A stretch of 9,554 bases of DNA from JAGOFO01 sp964522105 (GTDB lineage: Bacteria > Myxococcota_A > UBA9042 > DTJE01), in the NCBI GenBank assembly GCA_964522105.1, contig CAZFVA010000055.1, forward strand, positions 1 to 9,554, in the 5' to 3' direction. A model generated the notes under the pieces. It was given only the letters and a program-made list of their open reading frames with translations, was not told the origin of the DNA and did not search any database. The position numbers and the translations under genes are program-made. Below, in pieces: positions 1-8,239 of this stretch (positions are counted from its first letter, which is position 1; every line of letters begins with the position of its first letter).

Positions 1-2526
1 CAGAAGCCGGTCAAGGCCGGTGGACAGTACATGCTGCCGAATTCGCAGGTCATGAACCTGCTGGACCTGGTCGGCTTGATTCTGTACAAAAAGGAAATGG
101 TCGACACTCTGAAGACCGACACCGCCCACGTTGACTACTGGGTGCTTGGCGAATTTACCGCGCCGAATTTCTTAGTCGATCGCGACGGTATCGCGACCGC
201 GATGTACCCTGCCGATGACAACGAGAGCTTCTTCATAGACCTCGTTGGCGGCGAGGCCGTGGTCGGCCCCGGCAAAGTCACGTTCATGTGCTCGATTCCA
301 AAGGAAACTGCGGAACACAAGGCACCTTTCCCGGTCATGTTCTATGGACACGGTTTTTCCAGCGCAGTTTTTGAGATGTTCGGCTTCGGCGGACGTATGG
401 CGCAGTTCGGATACGCCCTCTGCGCCACTGACGCCCCCGGCCACGGCCTGGCCCTTCCTGTTGAACCGACGATGGACTGGCCGACAATGATCAACGGCCT
501 TCTGGATTCGGCCATTCCCCACCTGAAAACGTTCTATTACGCGCTTGTTAACGGGCGCATCCGCGACCTGGACAACGACGGCTTCATCGCAAGTTTCGAC
601 AACGGCGGCGACATGTGGGGCTGGGACGCCTTCCATACCAGGGACACAATCCGCCAGAGCGTCGTTGACCACATGCAATTCATCAGGGTGCTTCGGTCAC
701 TTGGCAGCCTTAAATGGGCCGCTGACGTGAACGGAAACGGCAAAGCTGATGACCTGATGGGCGACTTCAACAGTGACGGCACCGTCGACTTCGGAACGGC
801 CAGAAACATTGACTACCCGGTGTGGGGTCAGTCAATGGGCGCGTTCAACGCCCTGCTTCTTGCCGGCGTCGAGCCTTGCGTTGCCGCGGCAGCCCCGATT
901 TCAGGGTCAGGCGGACTGATTCAGGCGGGACTGCGCACGAACAATCCCGGTACGCCGGAAGGCGCCATGATGCCGATGATGGGGCCGTTTGTGGTCTTCA
1001 CACCGACGGAAGACGGAAAGGTCGAAATTGCCTGGCAGATAAACGACCAGCATAAAGAGTATTTCCGCCCCGAGCCTGGAAAAGACCGCGACCCGGCCAG
1101 ACCGCACTACTACCCGTTTGCCCGCACAAACCAGATTGGCGCAGGCGACACGGTCGTAGTCAGAAACCTGACAAACGGCCAGGTTCGCTCAACGTTCAGG
1201 ATGCCGCTGCCCGATGGCGCAGGTGGCAACACCGAATGTGCCGGTGACGAGGCCTGCCTGACGCAGAAGGCGTGGTGCCAGCTTGACATAGCCAATTGGA
1301 AAAATCCCGAATGTATCAAGTGGCGCGGATGGCGCGTTTCGATGCCTGCTGACGCTCTGGCAGCAGTTGAAAAGCGTTCGTGGCTCGGCCTGAAAGACGG
1401 CGACACACAGCCTGTCCCGGTCACATGCGTATCACCGGATTCAGAAACGTCGGCCTGGCGCGTTGAAGAAAACTCGGAAGGCAAACCGGTCGGCAACGCC
1501 ATCTGCAACGGCGAAGACAAGACCAGATCAACGGTCTTTGGCGACCAGATCCAGATAGACATCTATGATGGGTGGGTTACGGACTTCGAAACCATACAGC
1601 CCCGCGAAACTATTGATATGTTTGAAAAGGAAGTCGTCTTTCAGGGTGCTGTATTCCCGGTTGGAAGCCCGCTTACCGCGATTGCGACCGGGCTTGGATA
1701 TGCCAGAAACACGCCCGAATTCAGACAGCTTATTTCACTGTCGTCAGCCATCGTCGAACGCGGCGACCCGATTGCCTACGTCCCCCATTACGCTGATCGC
1801 GAAAAGATTTCATGTGGTTGTGGTTACGATGAAGGTACCTGCCCCGGTGGAGTCTGCCGCAACCCAACCGCAAACGCGATCATCTATCACTCGGTTGGCG
1901 ACCCGAACGTGCCGATCGCGACCGGGCTGAACCTGGGTCGCGCATCAGGTGCCCTGAAATATGAAGACACCGACGCCCCCGATTCCGACACGCCGAACGA
2001 CCTTCTTCTGAAGGCCGGCGTCGCCGAAGGCATCGAGGGCTTTGGCAGGCATCTTTCGGACGGCCCGAACAAGATTACCTACGCGACGTGGGCTGACAAG
2101 GACTTGAATGCATTGATCAAAGACCTGCGATGGCCGGATCAGTTCAACGCCGAAGCCACGGCGACACCGGAAGACGCGATGCCGCTGCACGCCGACCCTG
2201 ACAATCAGGATCGCGGGATTGATGAATTCGGGGAACCGAACGTCCCGGGCTACACCCCGCAGACGCTGACGTTCAAGGACGGAACGACGGTCACCGGCAA
2301 CATAGCGTTCAGGATTCCTTACACCTACCCGCTTGGCTCGCACGGCGTAGAATTTTCGGACCCGCGCCGCGAATTCAACCTGAACAATTTTGTGGAAAAT
2401 CAGCTTTCACTGTTCATGGCGACAGGTGGCCGCACGCTTAGCGATGAAGTTTGTCTTGCAACGTCTTCGTGCACGTACCTGCCGCAGTCAATTCAGGACG
2501 AGGCCGCCATTCACGTCAAAAAGTAA
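1..2526 (+). CDS. Large secreted alpha/beta-hydrolase with EF-hand-type calcium loops (5' partial)
   Basis: The frame is open from base 1, so the true start and any signal peptide lie outside the window. The Met at 31 begins no signal sequence and is used here only for numbering. Seen: an oxyanion-type GHG (residues 106-108), a nucleophile elbow GQSMG with Ser268, a GDPNVP segment with Asp624 where this fold usually keeps its catalytic acid, and GSHG with His771 near the C-terminus. Three EF-hand-like loops rich in D, N and G (residues 179-190, 232-243 and from 245) sit between the GHG strand and the elbow. A four-cysteine cluster (Cys595, 597, 604, 609) suggests disulfides and an extracytoplasmic location. 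The fold and triad are inferred from motif order; the substrate (ester, lipid or peptide) is unknown. The visible part is over 840 residues, much longer than a simple esterase. It ends convergently with the cupin gene, 69 bases away. Confidence 0.8.
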   Translation, partial: QKPVKAGGQYMLPNSQVMNLLDLVGLILYKKEMVDTLKTDTAHVDYWVLGEFTAPNFLVDRDGIATAMYPADDNESFFIDLVGGEAVVGPGKVTFMCSIPKETAEHKAPFPVMFYGHGFSSAVFEMFGFGGRMAQFGYALCATDAPGHGLALPVEPTMDWPTMINGLLDSAIPHLKTFYYALVNGRIRDLDNDGFIASFDNGGDMWGWDAFHTRDTIRQSVVDHMQFIRVLRSLGSLKWAADVNGNGKADDLMGDFNSDGTVDFGTARNIDYPVWGQSMGAFNALLLAGVEPCVAAAAPISGSGGLIQAGLRTNNPGTPEGAMMPMMGPFVVFTPTEDGKVEIAWQINDQHKEYFRPEPGKDRDPARPHYYPFARTNQIGAGDTVVVRNLTNGQVRSTFRMPLPDGAGGNTECAGDEACLTQKAWCQLDIANWKNPECIKWRGWRVSMPADALAAVEKRSWLGLKDGDTQPVPVTCVSPDSETSAWRVEENSEGKPVGNAICNGEDKTRSTVFGDQIQIDIYDGWVTDFETIQPRETIDMFEKEVVFQGAVFPVGSPLTAIATGLGYARNTPEFRQLISLSSAIVERGDPIAYVPHYADREKISCGCGYDEGTCPGGVCRNPTANAIIYHSVGDPNVPIATGLNLGRASGALKYEDTDAPDSDTPNDLLLKAGVAEGIEGFGRHLSDGPNKITYATWADKDLNALIKDLRWPDQFNAEATATPEDAMPLHADPDNQDRGIDEFGEPNVPGYTPQTLTFKDGTTVTGNIAFRIPYTYPLGSHGVEFSDPRREFNLNNFVENQLSLFMATGGRTLSDEVCLATSSCTYLPQSIQDEAAIHVKK

Positions 2527-2595
2527 AAACCGTCTTTCCGACAGCAGATCCACCCCCATACCACCAGGACGCGGACCAGAGATAACAGATTTAAG

Positions 2596-2871
2596 TTACT
2601 CGAATTTATAGTGTTTTCTGACTGGTGAAATAACCTTCCAGGTACACTGCATACCTTCAGGAAAGATCGCAAGCATGCCCTTTTTAATGCACACAGGCGG
2701 CTGCCCTTCTGGGGTGACCATCACTTCGCCTTCCAGGAAATAGCACGTCTCGCCACAGCCGTAAAACCACGGAAACTCGCTGACTTCCTTTTCCCAGACA
2801 GGCCATTTCATTACGCCAAGACCTTTCAGTGTCAATTCAGTCGGGTTCGGATCAATCCGTATCAGAGCCAT
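2596..2871 (-). CDS. Small cupin-domain protein (Cupin_3 / DUF861-like)
   Basis: A 91-residue protein that is essentially one cupin barrel. Seen: W26, then FPWFYGCGETCYFLEGEV (residues 33-50), which is the first cupin motif with E41 and the turn E47-G48, and GMLAIFPEGMQCTWKV (65-80), the second motif. This pattern matches the Cupin_3 family, which includes (S)-ureidoglycine aminohydrolase-like and many uncharacterised single-domain proteins. The family usually has Gly-Asp where this protein has G65-M66. Two adjacent ATG codons are possible. The second (2869-2871) is preferred because a GGGGG ribosome-binding stretch lies six bases upstream, against three for the first. The gene is divergent from maeA and has its own promoter candidate. 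The substrate is unknown, and no purine-catabolism genes are nearby to support a ureidoglycine role. Confidence 0.8.
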   Translation of the reverse strand: MALIRIDPNPTELTLKGLGVMKWPVWEKEVSEFPWFYGCGETCYFLEGEVMVTPEGQPPVCIKKGMLAIFPEGMQCTWKVISPVRKHYKFE

Positions 2872-2918
2872 CATCTACCCCCAAATTCTTAGACAAACAT
2901 AACCAACCATGCACAGCA

Positions 2919-2947
2919 TAAATAAAACGACCGGATGCAAAGGTCAA
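2919..2947 (-). promoter_or_regulatory. Candidate sigma70-type promoter for the cupin gene
   Basis: On the minus strand a -35 box TTGACC (2942-2947, five of six consensus bases) is followed after 17 bases by a -10 box TATTTA (2919-2924, three of six). The predicted transcript would start near 2912 and leave a leader of about 40 bases before the cupin start. The boxes were found by eye only, and the weak -10 keeps confidence moderate. Confidence 0.4.
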
Positions 2948-3010
2948 TCAGTCAGATCTGTTTTCAAGCACGTTCACTAATGCTAATGTCACCGTGTCAT
3001 GAGGCCCGGG

Positions 3011-3025
3011 GGCAGAAGGTCTGCC
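3011..3025 (+). promoter_or_regulatory. Short perfect inverted repeat in the maeA leader
   Basis: GGCAGA-AGG-TCTGCC is a 6-bp perfect palindrome with a three-base loop, about 35 bases upstream of the maeA start and just 5' of its ribosome-binding site. It could be an RNA hairpin in the leader or a small operator. No U-tract follows, so it is not a typical terminator. The role is unproven. Confidence 0.25.
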
Positions 3026-3059
3026 ACCTGCGGCGTCAAAAATTACGAAGGTAAATGCG

Positions 3060-4498
3060 ATGGAAAAGCCATTCCGAATCAGGCAGGACGTTGCGACCGG
3101 TGAAAGTTACTACGAGACCAGTCTGACCGGCGAAAACCTGCTCAACAACTGGATACTGAACAAGACATCGGCATTCAGCCCCCGGGAAAGACTGGAGCTC
3201 GGGGTTGACGGATTCCTGCCGACGGCTACGCAGACGCTCGGGCTTCAGGTTTCGTGCGCATACGAACAGTTCAAAACCAAGGATACAGACCTTGGAAGAT
3301 ACATTTTCCTGAACAGTCTTCTTGACCGTAACGTAACGGTTTTCTTCAGACTTATCCTGGACCACCTCAGTGAAATGATTCCGATCATCTACACTCCGAC
3401 GGTCGGACTTGCGTGCCAGAGATTTTCAAAGGTTTTCCGCAGACCGCGCGGCCTGTACATCAATCCTGGAAACATCGACCGGATTGACGAGATTCTGGCG
3501 TCAGTCCCGTTCCCGTCGGTCCGCCTGATCGTTGTCACCGATGGCGAAAGAATCCTGGGACTTGGCGACCAGGGCGCAGACGGCATGGGAATTCCGATCG
3601 GCAAAGTCGGTCTGTACGTCGCGGCCGGTTGCCTGCATCCATCTGAAGTCCTGCCTGTAACCGTTGATGTCGGCACGAACAATCAGGAAAAGCTGGAAGA
3701 TCAGCTTTACATCGGATGGCGCCACAAACGGCTTATGGACCAGGAATACTACGATTTCATTGATAAATTTGTCGAAGGTGTCAAGCGCGCTTTCCCCGGA
3801 GTCCTGCTGCAATGGGAAGATTTCGCCAAACACCACGCTTTCAACCTGCTGGACAAGTACCGTCAGTCAATCCTGTCGTTCAATGACGACATTCAGGGCA
3901 CCGGCGCAACAGCTCTGGCGGCCCTGAACGGTGCGGCGCGCATCAAGGGCGTCGCCATGAAGGACATGCGTTACTGCATCGCAGGCGCTGGCGAAGCAGG
4001 CACTGGAATCGGCCAGAACATCATGGCCGCATTGAAGGCTGAAGGGCTGACCGACCAGCAGGCAAAGGACTGCATCTACCCGGTCGACCGTCAGGGCCTG
4101 CTGCTTGATGACGACCCGACGCTGGAACCTCAGCAGCACATGTTCGCTAAAAGCCGCGCCCACATCGCCGGATGGAAATTACAGAATCCGGAATTCATTG
4201 ATATCATTGATATTATTCATAATGCGCGCACAAACGTACTGATCGGCACGACGGCCAACCCGGGCCGTTTTACCGAAGAAATCCTGAAGGCCATGGCCGA
4301 GGTGGACGACAGGCCGGTAATCATGCCGTTGTCGAACCCGACGTCACGCGTCGAATGCACCCCGGAGCAGGTCAACAAGGCGACGAACGGCTGCTTCATC
4401 ATGGCTACCGGAAGCCCGTTCCCCCCGATCGAAACGAAGATTGGAATGCAGGGCATTGCCCAGTGCAACAACCTGTTCATCTTCCCGGGTGTCGGCCT
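3060..4498 (+). CDS. maeA: NAD-dependent malic enzyme (oxaloacetate-decarboxylating), 3' end lost in gap
   Basis: Malic enzyme oxidatively decarboxylates malate to pyruvate with reduction of NAD(P), linking the TCA cycle to pyruvate in the cytoplasm. The sequence is the long form related to E. coli MaeA (about 565 residues) and mitochondrial malic enzymes. Seen: IIYTPTVG with the catalytic Tyr111, DGERILGLGDQG (substrate Arg164), GIPIGKVGLY with the general-base Lys182, metal ligands Glu253-Asp254 in QWEDF and Asp277 in FNDDIQGTG, the dinucleotide loop GAGEAGTGIG (309-318), and the NPTSRVECTPE and FIFPGVG segments. Residue roles follow alignment by eye to the human ME2 numbering. The ATG at 3060 has GAAGG eight bases upstream. 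The gap removes roughly the last 85-90 residues; the in-frame TAG at 4599 belongs to other sequence. NAD rather than NADP preference is inferred from overall resemblance, not proved. Confidence 0.95.
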
Positions 4499-4598
4499 NN
4501 NNNNNNNNNNNNNNNNNNNNNNNNNNNNNNNNNNNNNNNNNNNNNNNNNNNNNNNNNNNNNNNNNNNNNNNNNNNNNNNNNNNNNNNNNNNNNNNNNN
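4499..4598. other. Scaffold gap (100 N), true length unknown
   Basis: A run of exactly 100 N, the usual placeholder. The flanks share no overlap. Missing sequence must include about 85-90 codons of maeA and the 3' end of the convergent lipoprotein gene, so the true gap is probably well over 100 bases. No reading frame should be carried across it. Confidence 0.95.
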
Positions 4599-6985
4599 TA
4601 GAAGTCAACAGGAACGCTGACGGTGGCGGGCTTGCGGATGCGGTACTCAGTTTCAAGATAAAGAATGTTTTCAATCAGAGCATCTTCAAACTTCATCGTT
4701 TCGATATCAGCGCCGGTGGCTCCGAACTTGTTGGTCGCCTGATTCACGAAGAAGTGTCCACTGTTACATTCCTGTTCGTGATTCTGACTGAACTCACCAC
4801 GAGGAATATCTGTGACCGTACAGTCGCTGTGCTTGCCGGTGCATTCGTTGTCAACACACGTCATCACAGGACCGTTTCTGAAGCAGTTACAGACCTGCTC
4901 GCCGGTATCCTTCGTGCGATAGCAGCACTGCCCATCCGGTACTACGACGATATATCTGGGCGACGTCCCGAGCATCATTGTCGCGTTGAACAGGTAAGTC
5001 AGGGCCGATGTGGCATCAAGCGGCATGCCGATACCGGGAAGCAGGAAGGAAATCGGATATTCCAGCTCGTTCACCAGCACTTTGTCTTCCGGGTCCGCAG
5101 CATCGCAGTTCTTGTAACAGTCAGTGCTGGCGTAATCCGGCGGCAGGGTAATCGAGAACCAGCGGCGGCTCTTCAGGATGTCAGAGTAATACGAGCTGTA
5201 CCTCATGTCGCCCATCGACTCATTGGTCATGCCGATAATGGCATCGGGCATGCGGAAATTGGACGCTGAATAAGGTACGGTGGCGCGCATCGTGACTTCA
5301 CAGCCGTTACCAATGTGATTTCCAGAACCGGCCTGATACGCCTCTTCATCACTGAGCGTCGGGTCCCCGTAAGCAATCAGGAAATTCTTTCCAAAACCTT
5401 TGACCGACAGGTCGCGACTGCCGAAACCGGCCTCGTCGCCCAATACGATCGTGCTGCAAGTCTGATCCGGGAATACTGAATCTTCCTGGCCTACGAAGTT
5501 CTGGTAGTACTTCACTTCGGCGCCACGCATTTCAAGATTCTTCGCCAGATGATATGCGGCCGTCAGGGCACCAAGACCGTCGTGAATACCACCGTCAAAG
5601 AAATAGCTGTGCTTGTTCAGATCTTCCAGCGGGGTCTTTTTAAAGAACGAACGGGCATCATTGTTGATGGCCCAGTCCCAGCGGGGGTTGTTCGTGTACT
5701 TGCCGTCGCCTTCGCCGTAGTCCTTGAGCTGCTCGACAGTCATGTCATCCGGAACAGTAAGGGTCGTGGCATCAACGCCGTCAACACCGAAATCTTCGTA
5801 TGGTTCCGGATCGTCGTATTCAGAGTTCTTTTCGGTTCCGCCGGGATTGGTCAGCAGATGCCAGTCATCGCCGTTGGCATCGACCGTCGCGCTGCCGGTG
5901 GCCGTGCCGTTACAGCCGCCCGTCCCGTTTTCAAATTCATTGGTACAGCCGTCAACGCCCACATCGGACCAGCGTTCAGCCATGTTGAACACGACCGGCT
6001 CGCCATAATCGCGCATACCGTTGCCGTTGTAGTCGACAGCCAGGAACACTGCGACCGGGTCGGTGTGGCGATCAATCTGATCGGGGAAATACCAGCCTTT
6101 CTTATCACGGGTGGCCGGATCACTTTCATCGCAGTTATCAACACCGCGGCATACGTCAGGGTCACCATCGCAGAATGTAATCAGGTCAAATTCACCAGCC
6201 GGATTGAATTCAGCGTTGATATTGTTCGGGAAAGTCACGTGCGACGGATTCGCGCACTTCTGGGAATCGGTCTGGTCCAGCCAGGCAATGTCAACACCGG
6301 GGGGCAGCATCGGATGTTCAGGGTTATAGAACAGGAAGTTGCCGAACGCATAGACGAGCGCACCCAGAACGTCGAACATGAACGAACGGTCAAACGTCGT
6401 TCCGCCCTGTTCCGCGTACTTCATCTTGTTGTACGTCATGTAGACTTCGTACGGTCTCAGGTCGTCTTTATTGGGGGTGATACTGCAATCCACAAGTGGA
6501 TTGTCCATGTTATTGAGTTCGTTGGTGCCGTTGGCAAGATCGTCCGCGGCAACCTGAAGGATCTGATCCATCGGGCAGAATCCGCTTCCCATCATGTCCC
6601 GGATAAGGTGACCGATGTAGCGGTAGTCAACGTAGCCGCCCAGGGCGCCAACGCCATCAAACATATCAGGATAGTGCGAAGCGACGGTCAGGGCGGCTGC
6701 GCCCATCGAGATGCCGCCGATCGTTCTGAACGTGAAATAGCGGTCAACCATCTGTGTAACATCGGGGTCAACGGTGTCGCCAACAACGTCAGTTACATCA
6801 GGGTCAACTGTTACGTCGGTTGCATCAACAACGTCGGTACCGACCGGCACGTCTTCGGCCGGAACGTCAACAGTGACGTCATTGACGTTGGTGTCAATCA
6901 GGACATCGTTTTCGACAACGTCAGTGCCGCAGGCCGCAAAGGCCAGCATGGCAAGCACGAGTAAGGGGCAAAGCAGCTTTTTCAA
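4599..6985 (-). CDS. Esterase-like lipoprotein with half-domains in reversed order (3' partial)
   Basis: A lipoprotein signal (MKKLLCPLLVLAMLAFAAC, Cys19 in a FAAC lipobox) predicts export and lipid anchoring. An acidic Asp/Val-rich linker follows (residues 21-78). Next comes TFRTIGGISMG with a nucleophile-type Ser93 and the downstream HYPDMFDGVGALGG, the second half of a PF00756-like esterase. An EF-hand-like loop (DYNGNGMRDYGE, 318-329) and a DGGIHD segment (His468) lie further on. The first half of such an esterase appears only at the end: LPPDY (614-618), LLPGIG (648-653), VVVPDGQ with Asp684, a Cys-rich stretch (about 688-720) and the helix before the elbow strand. About 795 residues are visible and the stop is in the gap. 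The start is TTG at 6983-6985, with GGAGGG four bases upstream and an in-frame TGA just before, so no ATG fits. Esterase activity is inferred; substrate unknown. Confidence 0.8.
6752..6925 (-). repeat. Asp/Val-rich low-complexity linker coding region
   Basis: This encodes residues 21-78 of the lipoprotein, directly after the lipidated cysteine. Of 58 residues, 15 are Asp and 18 Val, with no Lys or Arg. The short unit VDPDVT occurs twice and variants of TDV/VDV recur, giving imperfect DNA direct repeats. Such acidic spacers probably hold the catalytic part away from the membrane. Repeats of this kind can also mislead short-read assembly, which matters for the odd domain order next to it. Confidence 0.8.
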
Positions 6986-7136
6986 AATACCCTCCAGAAT
7001 CCCGGTTAATCAAACACACACGTAACGCATTGCAGTAGTCTTATAATCTGATGCTGGAAAAAACTCCAGCCGTTTCTAAAGGTATTGTAATGAAAACGCA
7101 TGCAAAACGGATAAACGGGCAGCTTTTCGGGTCTTT
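6986..7136. other. Spacer between thiD and the lipoprotein gene
   Basis: About 150 bases separate the thiD stop from the lipoprotein start on the minus strand. It holds a strong GGAGGG ribosome-binding site for the lipoprotein and a hairpin at 7053-7070. I see no convincing promoter boxes. The length and the hairpin make co-transcription of the two genes uncertain. Confidence 0.6.
7053..7070 (-). terminator. Weak terminator-like hairpin downstream of thiD
   Basis: GCTGGA and TCCAGC form a 6-bp perfect stem around a six-base loop that reads GTTTTT on the minus strand. It lies about 70 bases past the thiD stop and upstream of the lipoprotein gene. No U-run follows the stem on either strand, so intrinsic termination would be weak. 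It may instead be a leader hairpin. Confidence 0.3.
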
Positions 7137-8131
7137 TCAGCTATTCCGGCCCCAGTCGGCCCAGTGATTAACCGGGCCGTGACCATGGCCAAGGTCTGCA
7201 GCAGTGCCGATAGCGGCTGTGATGTATTGTTTGGCGATCGTAATCGCCTGAATCGGGTCATCCCCAAGCGCCATCCGGGCCGCGACNNNNNNNNNNNNNN
7301 NNNNNNNNNNNNNNNNNNNNNNNNNNNNNNNNNNNNNNNNNNNNNNNNNNNNNNNNNNNNNNNNNNNNNNNNNNNNNNNNNNNNNNTGGCGATCGTAATC
7401 GCCTGAATCGGGTCATCCCCAAGCGCCATCCGGGCCGCGACTGCAGCAGAAAAAGTGCAACCGGTGCCGTGAGTATTACGATCCCGGCCCCGCACGCCGG
7501 TCAATTCAAGCCACGTCTGCCCGTCCCATACGTAATCAACAGATTCGCCTTCAGGATTGGTCGGGCTGTGGCCTCCTTTCATGACGACGACCTGCGGACC
7601 AAGGGCGCGAATTGCTTCGGCGGCGGCACGGAAGTCGGCAACGGTCTGAATCGGGCGGCCCCACAGCACTTCAGCTTCAGGCACGTTCGGCATGACGACA
7701 GTTGCCATCGGGAACAGGTTGCGGACCAGCGAATCGACAGCTTCAGGCGCAATCAGCGGGTCGCCGCTTTTGGCGCGCATGACAGGGTCGATTACAAGAC
7801 ACTTCACGTTGTAGTGGGCCAGCCTTTCAGCCACCACTTCAACAATTGCGGCGTTCACAAGCATCCCGGTCTTCACAACATCGGCACCGATGTCGGACAG
7901 GCAACTGTCGATCTGGGTCGCCACAAAGGCCGGCGTCATCGGCTCAACTGCCTGAACTCCAAGGGTATTTTCGGCCACGACGGCAGTGACGGCCGACTGT
8001 CCGAAAACACCGAACCTGAAAAACACCTTCAGATCAGCCTGCAACCCTGCCCCGCCGCTGCAGTCCGATCCAGCCACCGTCAGACACCGGCTAATCCCCG
8101 AAACCCTTTGACTTACTTCATTATCCATCAT
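7137..8131 (-). CDS. thiD: Hydroxymethylpyrimidine (phosphate) kinase ThiD, split by a false gap
   Basis: ThiD phosphorylates 4-amino-5-hydroxymethyl-2-methylpyrimidine twice, to the monophosphate and the pyrophosphate, for thiamine synthesis in the cytoplasm. Seen: AGSDCSGGAGLQADLK (residues 20-35), VKTGML, VIDPVMRAKSGDPL, a PN.PEAE segment, VVMKGGH, and the ribokinase-family HGTGCT loop with Cys225. The C-terminal DLGHGHGPVNH is also typical. As printed, an N run and a 55-base duplication break the frame. If one duplicate and the Ns are removed, the frame closes exactly into 279 residues ending in TGA at 7137-7139, normal for the family. The start lies in a GTG-ATG-ATG run. The ATG at 8129-8131 is preferred since GGAAG lies six bases upstream; the next ATG is also possible. 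No TPP riboswitch is visible upstream, and no other thi gene is in the window. Confidence 0.93.
7232..7286. repeat. 55-base direct repeat, copy A, left of the false gap
   Basis: These 55 bases are identical to 7387-7441 and abut the N run. Both lie within thiD. The pair is best read as one genomic segment present at the ends of two contigs that overlap by 55 bases and were scaffolded instead of merged. Confidence 0.95.
7287..7386. other. Artefactual scaffold gap (100 N) inside thiD
   Basis: A 100-base N placeholder between identical 55-base ends. The true distance is probably minus 55 bases, that is, an overlap: removing the gap and one copy restores thiD in frame. No sequence is likely to be missing. 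Confidence 0.9.
7387..7441. repeat. 55-base direct repeat, copy B, right of the false gap
   Basis: Identical to 7232-7286 over its full length and starting at the first base after the Ns. It encodes the thiD stretch VAARMALGDDPIQAITIA, which should occur only once in the real protein. Confidence 0.95.
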
Positions 8132-8189
8132 CACTATCTTCCGATTGTCATACGGTCTTCACCCACAGAATACCGCACAATAAGCGGCA

Positions 8190-8210
8190 GGAGGTCCTGA
8201 TAACACCTCC
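8190..8210. promoter_or_regulatory. Inverted repeat in the thiD/SGNH divergent spacer
   Basis: GGAGGT and ACCTCC (8190-8195 and 8205-8210) form a 6-bp perfect stem with a nine-base loop. The left arm is part of a perfect Shine-Dalgarno-like AGGAGGT, but no start codon follows at a usable distance on +. It could be an operator half-site pair or an RNA hairpin in the thiD leader. No function can be assigned. Confidence 0.2.
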
Positions 8211-8239
8211 GGGGAATGGAAACCAGTGCCGAAACCCAG

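Noticed and set aside
172..678. A 168-residue minus-strand open frame
   Set aside because: It is antisense to the large hydrolase, whose motifs lie on +, and resembles no known family.
5549..6964. A 471-residue plus-strand open frame
   Set aside because: It lies wholly antisense to the lipoprotein gene, has no family motifs, and its openness follows from the biased codons and the Asp/Val linker of the real gene.
4217..6985. A 922-residue minus-strand frame crossing the N run
   Set aside because: Its part left of the gap is antisense to maeA, and the frame across the gap depends on an arbitrary 100-base placeholder.
7076..7286. Alternative ThiD tail read through the second gap
   Set aside because: The printed frame is shifted by the gap and duplication; the frame after merging gives the conserved ThiD C-terminus.
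7232..7441. Target-site duplication of an inserted element hidden by the Ns
   Set aside because: A 55-base exact repeat is far longer than usual target duplications, and simple merging restores an intact conserved protein.
7469..8200. A 243-residue plus-strand open frame opposite thiD
   Set aside because: It is antisense to clear ThiD motifs and shows no recognisable domain.
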